NCBI GenBank assembly: GCA_964434165.1
Contig: CAYSUS010000212.1
Span: 1-5,063 of the forward strand
Source: CAYSUS01 sp964434165
Lineage (GTDB): Bacteria; Planctomycetota; Planctomycetia; Pirellulales; Thermoguttaceae
Length of the DNA stretch: 5,063 nucleotides
Direction of reading: 5' to 3'
Part shown: positions 1-5,063 of the stretch, piece by piece
Numbering within the stretch: position 1 is the stretch's first letter
Layout of the letters: every line of letters starts with the position of its first letter
Program-made: the position numbers and the translations under genes
Notes under the pieces: generated by a model
Database searches by the model: none
Seen by the model: only the letters and a program-made list of their open reading frames with translations
Told to the model about the DNA's origin: nothing

Positions 1-52
1 TCCCCATCATGCAGATATGCCCCAACTTGTCAACAACTGGACCCGTCCCCGT

Positions 53-83
53 TTCCGGGCCTTCCGGCGCGTTCTGCCCGGAA
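53..83. repeat. Short inverted repeat in the leader of the GYF_2 gene
   Basis: TTCCGGGC at 53-60 is exactly complementary to GCCCGGAA at 76-83, giving an 8-bp stem with a 15-base loop. No T run follows on either strand, so it is not a convincing intrinsic terminator. A second small palindrome, CGGCA-AATTG-TGCCG, lies at 100-114, and CGGCAAA is repeated directly at 92-98 and 100-106. The rest of 1-219 shows no gene I can support and no clear -35/-10 pair. The hairpins could belong to the end of a gene to the left, to the 5' leader of the next gene, or be chance in GC-rich DNA. Confidence 0.3.
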
Positions 84-205
84 CAACACGCCGGCAAAGC
101 GGCAAATTGTGCCGGGTGAGACGGATTTTGCGGCAGATTCCCCCCAAACGGCTTGCAATCGGGGAGTTCGGAACCCACGATTGGTAGATCCCCCAGCCAC
201 GGTTC

Positions 206-212
206 GGAGAGG
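206..212 (+). promoter_or_regulatory. Ribosome binding site that fixes the GYF_2 gene start
   Basis: GGAGAGG ends 7 bases before the ATG at 220, a good Shine-Dalgarno match and spacing. It favours ATG 220 over the GTG at 109 in the same frame, which has no such site. Confidence 0.75.
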
Positions 213-219
213 TGCCCTT

Positions 220-1443
220 ATGAGTCCGGTGGAATGGTTCTACGCGCAAGGGGACAAGCAGCAGGGACCGGTGTCGGCCGGCGAGATCAAGTCGCTGGCG
301 GACACGGGCAAGCTGCGGCCCGACGATCTGGTGTGGCGGGAGGGCATGGAGGACTGGATCCCGGCCCGCAAGGTCAAGGGGCTCTTCGAGAGCGAGTCGG
401 CGGGCCCGCCGCCCGGCCAGCCCGCGCCGGCCCCGCCCCGGGGCGGGGCGGCGACCGCGCCGCCGCCGGCGTTCGAGAAGTCGCCCGCGGCCTTCGAGCG
501 GGCCCGGGAAGGCCGGCCCAGGCATTTGTTCGATTTCGTGCTCGAGTTCGCGCGAGGCCAGTTCACGGGGCCGTTCGTCGGGGCCACGGCGCGGATGTTC
601 GCCGCGTGCGGGCATTACGGGCTGTACCTGGCGATGCTCGTCGTGCTTCTGTTCAGCCTGCTGGTGGGCGTCAAGGGCAACGAGCTGAATCCCATTCTCA
701 CGGGACTGGCCGCCGTGGTCATCCTGGCCGTGCTGCAATATGCGGCGCGGCGGTTCGTGACGGCCCTGGAGAAGCTCAACCGGTCCACGGTGGGCAAGAT
801 CTCCTCGCCGCTGCTGCCGGATTGCGTGTCCGTGCTGCTGGGGTTGGGCGGTGTCGCGATGCTGATCGCCTTGTCGGTCGAGGCGATTCAGACCGAGCAG
901 TTCCTGCTCATCCTTCCGGCGGTTGCCACCTTCATCATCTGGGAGTACATGGCCATCGTGGCGCTCAACCCGGAGGCCATGAAGCTCTCGGTCACCTCGG
1001 AGGCGACCGTCGGCGAGGAGGCCCTGGGGGTGTTCGCGTTCTTCCTCAAGCTGGTCCTGCGCACCGCGCCGGTGGCCTTCGGCGTGGGGGTCGTGTGGGG
1101 GATCATCGGGTTTCTCTTCGCCGTGATGATGGTCTTCGCCACGCCGAAGACCGACCTGGGCGTGGCGGTCGCGATGTGGGCGCCGTCCATGGCGACCGGC
1201 GTGCCGCTGGTCGAGGTCTTCGTGCCTGCCGCGCTGAGCTGGAGCACCGGGGAGCGCGAGCTGGCCGGAGCGGCCGTAGCAGGCACGATGGCCGGGCGGA
1301 CGCTGGTCGGCTTCGCCGCCGTGCCCCTGTTCGTCTATCTCTTCTTCCTCTTCTACCACCTGGCGATCGACGTGCTGCGGGCCGTGCTGGCCATTCCGGG
1401 CAAGCTCGACCGATTGCGGAGCGAAGAGGAGAAGGAGACGTAA
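220..1443 (+). CDS. GYF_2-domain multi-pass membrane protein
   Basis: Function unknown; 407 residues. Residues 5-56 form a GYF_2 domain: an EWFY start, QQGPVS at 15-20, and LVWREGMEDWIPA at 37-49 are the family hallmarks (W/F-Y, GPVS, vWreGM.dW). Residues 61-84 are a proline/alanine/glycine-rich linker. From about 132 the protein is hydrophobic, with probable membrane segments near 132-151, 158-176, 200-222, 227-248, 269-281, 284-306 and 363-382, and a charged tail ending EEEKET. There is no N-terminal signal peptide, so the GYF_2 domain is most simply placed in the cytoplasm. In bacteria GYF_2 domains are commonly fused to membrane regions and are thought to bind other proteins; no enzyme motif is visible here. 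The start is chosen from the ribosome binding site at 206-212 and because the domain begins immediately after it. It stands alone on the plus strand and converges on the KaiC-like gene. Confidence 0.88.
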   Translation: MSPVEWFYAQGDKQQGPVSAGEIKSLADTGKLRPDDLVWREGMEDWIPARKVKGLFESESAGPPPGQPAPAPPRGGAATAPPPAFEKSPAAFERAREGRPRHLFDFVLEFARGQFTGPFVGATARMFAACGHYGLYLAMLVVLLFSLLVGVKGNELNPILTGLAAVVILAVLQYAARRFVTALEKLNRSTVGKISSPLLPDCVSVLLGLGGVAMLIALSVEAIQTEQFLLILPAVATFIIWEYMAIVALNPEAMKLSVTSEATVGEEALGVFAFFLKLVLRTAPVAFGVGVVWGIIGFLFAVMMVFATPKTDLGVAVAMWAPSMATGVPLVEVFVPAALSWSTGERELAGAAVAGTMAGRTLVGFAAVPLFVYLFFLFYHLAIDVLRAVLAIPGKLDRLRSEEEKET

Positions 1444-1457
1444 CCTGAGCCCCGTCC

Positions 1458-1480
1458 GGGCCGCAGCGGCAGTGCGGTCC
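1458..1480. terminator. GC-rich hairpin between convergent genes, possible weak bidirectional terminator
   Basis: Bases 1458-1465 pair with 1473-1480 (8 bp including one G-T pair) around a 7-base loop. It lies 14 bases after the GYF_2 stop codon and 32 bases beyond the KaiC-like stop, where convergent genes often share a terminator. Neither side has a T tract, so termination, if any, would not follow the classical intrinsic model. Confidence 0.35.
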
Positions 1481-1512
1481 AACTCCGGTGCCGGGCGGCC
1501 GGCTGCGGGCCG

Positions 1513-2388
1513 TCAATCCTCCAGCCGGATTCCGCTCTGTTCGATGCGATAGGGCACGAGATGATCGGGGCACGCGCTTCCGCGGTGCTTGGCCACGTAC
1601 AGGGCGCGGCGGAAGCTCAAACCCTCGCGCATCTTGCCCAGGTAGATCACCGTGTTGGCGCCCGAGAGCACGTCGCCCTCGTCGAGCGGCCGCTCGATGA
1701 GCCCCTCGAGGGTCGCCTCGTGCGATGTGCAGAGCAACATGCAGCCGACCTGGCCGGGATCGTAGAGGTGTGCGGCCACGGCGTCGGCGCGGGCGCGGTA
1801 GTGCTCGCGGAACAGGTCCCGGGCGACCCAGTCCGCGTCCTTGCGCAGCACCTGGTGGTAGATGTACTCGAACAGCTCCACCTGCACCGATTCGCTCGGC
1901 CGGTCGGCCGGCTCGATTCCGTCGATCACCGCGCGGCGCACCCCGCAGACGAAGTTGCCATAGAAGAAGGCGATGGCCGCGCCGAGGCGCCGGGCGACCT
2001 CCGCCTGCCACGCGTGCCAGGCGTCGAAGTCCATGTCGGATCGCGTCACGCGGCGCCCCTGGCGGTCGAACACGTGGAGGTAGTCGCCGCGGCGGCGGCC
2101 GGCGTCGAAGAAGCCGTCGAGCGCCGAGAGCTCGGCCGGCGCGACGGCGTCGAGCTCCCAGCCGAACATGCGCCGGGCGTAGGCGGCGTGGTTCTGCGAG
2201 TCGCCCCGGGCGGTCATGTCGAAGACGATGCCCGACCGGCCCTCCTGGTCCAGTCCCGCCCGGGCGAACTGCAAGCCGAGTTGCGTCTTGCCGATGCCCG
2301 TCGAGCCGACGACCACGGTCAACGTGCCGGGCAGGAGCCCGCCGCCGAGCAGCTCGTCGAGTCGCGGAATGCCGGTCGAAAGGCGCAT
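1513..2388 (-). CDS. KaiC/RAD55-like single-domain RecA-fold ATPase
   Basis: 291 residues with one RecA-like ATPase core. The N-terminus reads TGIPRLDELLGGG (5-17), the usual KaiC-family opening, followed by Walker A GSTGIGKT at 28-35, a Walker B-like strand AVIDG at 153-157, and a motif-III-like strand CMLLCTSHEA at 216-225. The C-terminus, RIEQSGIRLED, also fits the family. There is no second KaiC domain and no circadian partner nearby, so a clock role is not supported; related single-domain proteins act in signalling, motility or DNA repair. Where KaiC has its catalytic Glu-Glu pair after a beta strand, this protein has Asp57-Met58 (VFDMTARGDSQN). The start is ATG 2388, where family similarity begins. 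The open frame runs 25 codons further upstream, but those codons are repeat DNA. No good Shine-Dalgarno precedes ATG 2388. It lies 116 bases downstream of the SDR gene on the same strand. Confidence 0.85.
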   Translation of the reverse strand: MRLSTGIPRLDELLGGGLLPGTLTVVVGSTGIGKTQLGLQFARAGLDQEGRSGIVFDMTARGDSQNHAAYARRMFGWELDAVAPAELSALDGFFDAGRRRGDYLHVFDRQGRRVTRSDMDFDAWHAWQAEVARRLGAAIAFFYGNFVCGVRRAVIDGIEPADRPSESVQVELFEYIYHQVLRKDADWVARDLFREHYRARADAVAAHLYDPGQVGCMLLCTSHEATLEGLIERPLDEGDVLSGANTVIYLGKMREGLSFRRALYVAKHRGSACPDHLVPYRIEQSGIRLED

Positions 2389-2398
2389 GGCAAGAATG

Positions 2399-2447
2399 AA
2401 TGCGGAATGGCGAATGACGAACAACCAATGACCAACGGCGAATTGGC
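2399..2447. repeat. Degenerate tandem heptamer array (aatgacg-type)
   Basis: Seven consecutive 7-base units: aatgcgg, aatggcg, aatgacg, aacaacc, aatgacc, aacggcg, aattggc. The shared pattern is AAtgNcg. Read on the minus strand it is the GGTCATTGGTTGTTCGTCATTCG-like motif that translates as WLFVIRHSAF. I recall such motifs between genes and as false N-terminal extensions in planctomycete and verrucomicrobial genomes; this is memory, not a search. The array ends 10 bases before the KaiC-like start codon. Confidence 0.7.
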
Positions 2448-2471
2448 GTCGGGGACGGCGCACACGTCACG

Positions 2472-2506
2472 GCATGTCATGCATCATTCATCCTTCCTCA
2501 TGGGTC
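2472..2506. repeat. Second degenerate heptamer array (atNcatc-type)
   Basis: Five 7-base units in register: gcatgtc, atgcatc, attcatc, cttcctc, atgggtc. On the minus strand it reads as repeated GATGAAT/GATGCAT. It runs into the last codons of the SDR gene, whose TGA stop is at 2507-2505. Its consensus differs from the 2399-2447 array and 24 bases separate them. The register is clear but the units are degenerate, so the last two may be chance. Confidence 0.5.
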
Positions 2507-3275
2507 AGAATACGTTGGCCATCAGCCCGCCGTCCACGACCAGGCACGTGCCCGTGATGTAGCTGCCCGCGTCGCTGGCCAGCAGCAGGGCGGGGCCGGC
2601 GAGCTCGTCGGGCTTACCCCAGCGGTTCAGGGCGGTGCGCGCGGCAAACGTATCCTGCTGCTGTTGGCTGAGGATCGACATGGGCATCTCCGTGGCGATC
2701 GGGCCCGGGGCGATGCAGTTGACGGTGATGCCGTGCCGGCCGAGGTCCAGGGCGCTGGCCTGGCCCATGCCGATCAGGGCGGCCTTGGTGGCCGAATAGG
2801 CGTTGCGCCGCGCGGTGCTGCCCAGTCCCATCACCGAGGAGATGTGGATCACGCGGCCCCAGCCGCGCTCCTTCATCTGCGGCACGAGGGCCCGGGTGAG
2901 GGCCATCACGCTGGTGAGATTCAGCTCGACGAGGTAGTTCCAGTCCTCGTCGCGGATCTCGTCGATCGGCTGGGGGATGTTCCAGCCCGCGTTGTTGACG
3001 AGGATATCCACGTGGCCGAATCGCTCGAGGGCCGTGCTGGCGGTCCGCTCCAGGTCGTCGCGCTTGGCCATGTCGGCGGCGAGCCACTCGACGCGGCGGC
3101 CGGTGGCGGCGGCGATCTGTGCGGCGGCCGCCTCGAGCGGGCCCTCGCTCCGGGCGCAGAGGAAGAGGTCCGCGCCCGCCGAAGCGAAGCCTTCGGCGAT
3201 CGCGCGTCCGATGCCCTTGCTGCCGCCGGTCACGAGGGCGGTGCGGTTGGTGAGGTCGAAGGAGGGGGATTGCAT
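2505..3275 (-). CDS. Short-chain dehydrogenase/reductase (SDR), FabG/gluconate 5-dehydrogenase-like
   Basis: 256 residues, the normal length for a classical SDR, cytosolic and NAD(P)-dependent. The Rossmann cofactor motif TGGSKGIG is at 16-23, an Asp in AADM at 68 fits the adenine-contact position, and NNAG is at 94-97. The catalytic tetrad is complete: Asn119, Ser147, Tyr160 and Lys164, with the usual 13-residue Ser-Tyr and 4-residue Tyr-Lys spacing. The PG motif at 190-191 and a C-terminal TGTCLVVDGG (241-250) complete the fold. Wording such as LNRWGKPDELAGPALLLASD is closest to gluconate 5-dehydrogenase and 3-oxoacyl-ACP reductase relatives, but the substrate cannot be fixed from sequence. 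ATG 3275 starts only 15 bases after the stop of the TOPRIM-like gene and has no strong Shine-Dalgarno, so its expression may depend on upstream transcription. The KaiC-like gene follows on the same strand. Confidence 0.93.
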   Translation of the reverse strand: MQSPSFDLTNRTALVTGGSKGIGRAIAEGFASAGADLFLCARSEGPLEAAAAQIAAATGRRVEWLAADMAKRDDLERTASTALERFGHVDILVNNAGWNIPQPIDEIRDEDWNYLVELNLTSVMALTRALVPQMKERGWGRVIHISSVMGLGSTARRNAYSATKAALIGMGQASALDLGRHGITVNCIAPGPIATEMPMSILSQQQQDTFAARTALNRWGKPDELAGPALLLASDAGSYITGTCLVVDGGLMANVF

Positions 3276-3290
3276 GAAGAGATATCCGTG

Positions 3291-3926
3291 CTATTCAGTC
3301 GATTGGGACGGAAACCAACGCTTCCGGGTTGACGTGAGCTTCAGGAACGCTGCATCCGCGCACTTCCGCAAGCTTACACGACATGCGAGTTGCTGAAGAA
3401 GCGCCGCCGAAGGACGCCTGGAAGTCGCTCGCAGCACTGCGTGCAGAGCGGCCTTCGGATCGGAGGGTTTCGCCACTCCAGAAGGAACGGAGCCTTTGGT
3501 GTGCAGCCACTCCCACATGCTGTTGGCTCCACCGGTCCAACCGAGAACCGCTGCAACCTCGGGTGACCTTCCCCAGACCCAGGTTTCGAGCTCGGGGTCG
3601 AGAGCAATGGCCGCACACCTGTCCGACCATCCATTCCTCGCAAGGCGGGTCTCGACCTGTCTTTCGAGGGTCTGACGACCCAGATCCTCTTTGCCACATC
3701 CGTGACGGTCAAACACCACAAGCGCGCGATCGAAGTGCCCCAAGAACGGCCGGAGGTAGTTGTGAGCGTCCCGGTAGCAGCCCGAGTCACGCTTGATGAA
3801 TCGATCAACGAGATACGAAACGGGGCGAATCTCCAGCGACGCCTCGCGCGCGAGGATTGCCCGAATCGCCAGCTCGGCGTCCAAATCCGCCACCACGACG
3901 ATCAAGTCTCGTCTCGCTTCAGTCAC
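3291..3926 (-). CDS. TOPRIM-like (DUF4276/RloB/MAD4-like) partner protein of an AAA ATPase
   Basis: 211 residues, apparently intact. Three motifs recall the DUF4276/RloB branch of TOPRIM-like proteins: an early strand with acidic residues LIVVVADLDAEL (8-19), a second strand ending ALVVFDRHGCG (68-78, in the place of the TOPRIM DxD strand), and ALDPELETWVW (108-118), resembling the PELEaW motif of DUF4276. The C-terminus (CADAAFLKL...RWFP) also looks family-like. These proteins are usually encoded beside SMC/ABC-type ATPases and are proposed nuclease effectors of phage defence; activity here is inferred. The start is GTG 3926, 2 bases after the ATPase stop codon, which suggests translational coupling. 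The frame stays open upstream to 4052, but that part overlaps the ATPase and shows no similarity. A TTG 18 bases further in (3908) is a weaker alternative. Codon use is less GC-biased than in the flanking genes. I recall such a pair named MAD3/MAD4 in public annotation, but could not check. Confidence 0.72.
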   Translation of the reverse strand: MTEARRDLIVVVADLDAELAIRAILAREASLEIRPVSYLVDRFIKRDSGCYRDAHNYLRPFLGHFDRALVVFDRHGCGKEDLGRQTLERQVETRLARNGWSDRCAAIALDPELETWVWGRSPEVAAVLGWTGGANSMWEWLHTKGSVPSGVAKPSDPKAALHAVLRATSRRPSAALLQQLACRVSLRKCADAAFLKLTSTRKRWFPSQSTE

Positions 3927-3928
3927 CT

Positions 3929-4617
3929 CTAGGTGAACACTCCGGAGGCAAACAGCGTTCCGAGGTCGACCTCCCCATGCCAATCCCGCAAACGGGGATG
4001 CTGGGTGCCGACGATGACGTCTGTCGCTCCCTCTTGTGTCTTGCCGAAGCACAACACATCTTCGGCTTTGGAACTTGCCAGCACGACGGGCGAGTGGCTT
4101 GCTAGGAGGACCTGAGCGCTGTAAACCGACGCCAGCGATTGGTACATCGTCTCCACTGCCGTGGGGTGAATGCCGTTCTCAGGCTCTTCGATGAGATAGA
4201 CACCTTTCAGATCCTCCAGGTACGCTGGAAGCGTCAATGCGAGCAACCGCAGGGTACCATCGGAAGCCATCCAAGAAGGGACGTCAAGCCCTCCGCGGTA
4301 GACGAGGCGCAGGTAGCGGTGCCGGTCGTCTTGACGCTCGACGGTCTCGATTCTCTCCAGGTCCGGCAGTGCCGTGCCTCAACAGCCAACTCAAAGCCAG
4401 CGTCCTCATGCCACCAGACCAAGTCGGAGAAGTTCGCTGTGCGAGAGCGGATTGCCTCCTCGACGCCTTCTGCAACGAACTCATGAAGAAAAGAGATCGT
4501 GTCCAGAAATGTCGTCTTTCCACTTGCGTTTGGGCCAACGAGCACATGAAAAGGCCGTAGCGGCTGCCGTACGTACCGCAGGCACCGATAGTTCAACGCT
4601 TCGATCAGCGAGATCAT
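3929..4617 (-). pseudogene. Disrupted SMC/ABC-like AAA family ATPase (internal deletion and frame change)
   Basis: Two halves of one ATPase lie in different frames. From ATG 4617, 81 codons give the N-terminal lobe, with Walker A GPNASGKT at residues 28-35 and ending FELAVEA near 4375. From about 4378 a second frame reads TALPDLERIETVERQDDRHR and continues to WMASDGTLRLL (ABC-signature region), LIEEPENGIHP (Walker B with catalytic Glu, about 4195-4163) and ASHSP (H-loop), ending at TAG 3929. The second frame has a TGA at 4381-4379, so the change must fall within about 4381-4369. Together the halves encode about 230 residues, whereas relatives I recall have about 350-430. The part normally between the N-lobe and the TALPDLE segment seems absent, so this looks like a deletion of some hundreds of bases rather than one lost base. 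The start has a good ribosome binding site and lies 37 bases after the leuB stop. Intact relatives work with the TOPRIM-like protein encoded next. An assembly collapse is the main alternative. Confidence 0.8.
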
Positions 4618-4624
4618 GGTCGTT

Positions 4625-4630
4625 CCCCTT
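4625..4630 (-). promoter_or_regulatory. Ribosome binding site of the ATPase gene
   Basis: AAGGGG on the minus strand, separated by 7 bases from ATG 4617. It supports that start, which also places the conserved SLIEALNYRCLRYV opening at the N-terminus. It lies in the 37-base gap after the leuB stop codon. Confidence 0.6.
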
Positions 4631-4654
4631 GGCGAAGCGCCCGCGCCCCACCGC

Positions 4655-5063
4655 TCAGAGCGCCTCGCACACCAGATCGCCGACCTCCGTGGTGCTTACG
4701 CCCATGCGGCCGGCGGCCTGGCTCTTCATCTTGGTGCCCGTGACGGCCTGGATGGCCTTGAGCACGCGCGCGGCGGCCTTCTCCTGGCCGGCAAACTCCA
4801 GGAGCATGGCGGCGGCGCTGATCGCCGCGATGGGGTTGATGGCGCTTTTGCCGGTGTATTTCGGCGCGCTTCCGCCCATCGGCTCGAACATGCTGATGCC
4901 GCCGGCGTCGGGATTGATGTTTCCGCCCGCGGCCACGCCCATGCCGCCCTGGATGATTCCGCCCAGGTCGGTGATGATGTCGCCGAACATGTTCGTGGTG
5001 ACGATCACGTCGTAGTACTCGGGGTTCTTGACCATCCACATGCAGCAGGCGTCGACGTGGTTG
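4655..5063 (-). CDS. leuB: Isopropylmalate/isocitrate dehydrogenase family, probably 3-isopropylmalate dehydrogenase (C-terminal part)
   Basis: The gene enters from the right edge without its start; 135 codons of the C-terminal region are visible, about a third of a usual 350-370-residue enzyme. The family oxidatively decarboxylates a beta-substituted malate with NAD(P)+ and a divalent metal; LeuB makes 4-methyl-2-oxovalerate in leucine synthesis in the cytosol. The visible part opens with NHVDACCMWMVKNP, whose Asp matches the metal-binding Asp supplied in trans across the dimer. It then has TTNMFGDIITD with both remaining metal-binding Asp residues, GGNINP, and a cofactor loop EPMGGSAPKYTGKSAINP. 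That loop has GGSAP where many LeuB proteins have HGSAP. The wording fits the LeuB variants found in archaea and deep-branching bacteria better than classical isocitrate dehydrogenase, but tartrate or homoisocitrate dehydrogenase relatives cannot be excluded. The stop is TGA at 4657-4655; the disrupted ATPase gene begins 37 bases later on the same strand. Confidence 0.85.
   Translation of the reverse strand, partial: NHVDACCMWMVKNPEYYDVIVTTNMFGDIITDLGGIIQGGMGVAAGGNINPDAGGISMFEPMGGSAPKYTGKSAINPIAAISAAAMLLEFAGQEKAAARVLKAIQAVTGTKMKSQAAGRMGVSTTEVGDLVCEAL

Noticed and set aside
109..219. GTG-initiated 37-codon N-terminal extension of the GYF_2 protein
   Set aside because: There is no ribosome binding site before 109, the extension resembles no domain, and a strong site with 7-base spacing precedes ATG 220.
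7..1482. 491-codon open frame on the minus strand, antisense to the GYF_2 gene
   Set aside because: Its product is dominated by Arg, His, Gly, Glu and Gln with no domain or hydrophobic core, as expected for the antisense of a GC-rich gene. The plus-strand frame has a recognisable domain, membrane segments and a ribosome binding site.
2389..2463. 25-codon N-terminal extension of the KaiC-like protein (reads like WLFVIRHSAF)
   Set aside because: It is translated heptamer-repeat DNA. Family similarity starts exactly at ATG 2388.
1103..2470. 455-codon minus-strand open frame overlapping both the GYF_2 and KaiC-like genes
   Set aside because: It is a different frame of the KaiC-like gene, Arg/Pro-rich with no motif, and runs through the convergent gap into the antisense of the GYF_2 gene.
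2399..2506. CRISPR array
   Set aside because: The units are 7 bases long, degenerate and contiguous, with no 20-40-base repeats, spacers or cas genes.
3927..4052. Longer start (ATG 4052) for the TOPRIM-like protein
   Set aside because: The extra 42 codons overlap the ATPase C-terminus out of frame, are Arg-rich and unlike the family. GTG 3926 sits right after the ATPase stop codon.
4369..4381. Programmed ribosomal frameshifting in the ATPase
   Set aside because: There is no slippery heptamer or downstream structure at the overlap, and the middle of the ATPase also appears to be missing, which a frameshift site would not explain.
4237..5015. Plus-strand open frames opposite the ATPase and leuB genes
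   Set aside because: They show no motifs and are antisense to regions with clear ATPase and dehydrogenase signatures.

Overview
The window is GC-rich bacterial DNA. Most of it looks like about 68-75% G+C by eye, with a block of roughly 53-63% G+C at about 3291-4617. It holds one plus-strand gene on the left, followed by a run of minus-strand genes. The best guess for the source is a planctomycete or another PVC-group bacterium. This rests on a GYF_2-domain membrane protein, a single-domain KaiC/RAD55-type ATPase, and degenerate 7-base tandem repeats of a kind I recall between genes in those genomes. No rRNA or other marker gene is present to confirm it.

Left part (1-1512): a short leader with small inverted repeats precedes a 407-residue protein made of an N-terminal GYF_2 domain, a proline-rich linker and about seven membrane segments. 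It converges on the next gene across a 69-base gap that contains a GC-rich hairpin without a T tract.

Middle (1513-3275, minus strand): a short-chain dehydrogenase/reductase (SDR) with a complete catalytic set lies upstream of a KaiC-like RecA-fold ATPase. The 116 bases between them are largely two arrays of degenerate heptamers. One array runs almost up to the ATPase start codon and adds a false N-terminal extension to its open frame.

Right part (3291-5063, minus strand): the C-terminal 135 codons of an isopropylmalate/isocitrate dehydrogenase, probably LeuB, enter from the right edge. Then comes a two-gene cassette: an SMC/ABC-like AAA ATPase followed 2 bases later by a 211-residue protein with TOPRIM-like features. 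Such ATPase/TOPRIM-like pairs are typical of anti-phage systems (OLD, PARIS, RloA/RloB and DUF4276 types). The cassette has lower G+C than its neighbours and sits tightly between leuB and the SDR gene.

The ATPase is broken. Its Walker A half and its signature/Walker B/H-loop half are in different frames, and the middle of the protein appears to be missing, while the TOPRIM-like partner is intact. The likely reading is a horizontally acquired defence pair that has decayed at this locus, unless the break is an assembly error. The housekeeping-type genes (LeuB, SDR) and the orphan genes (GYF_2 protein, KaiC-like ATPase) show no evident shared pathway.
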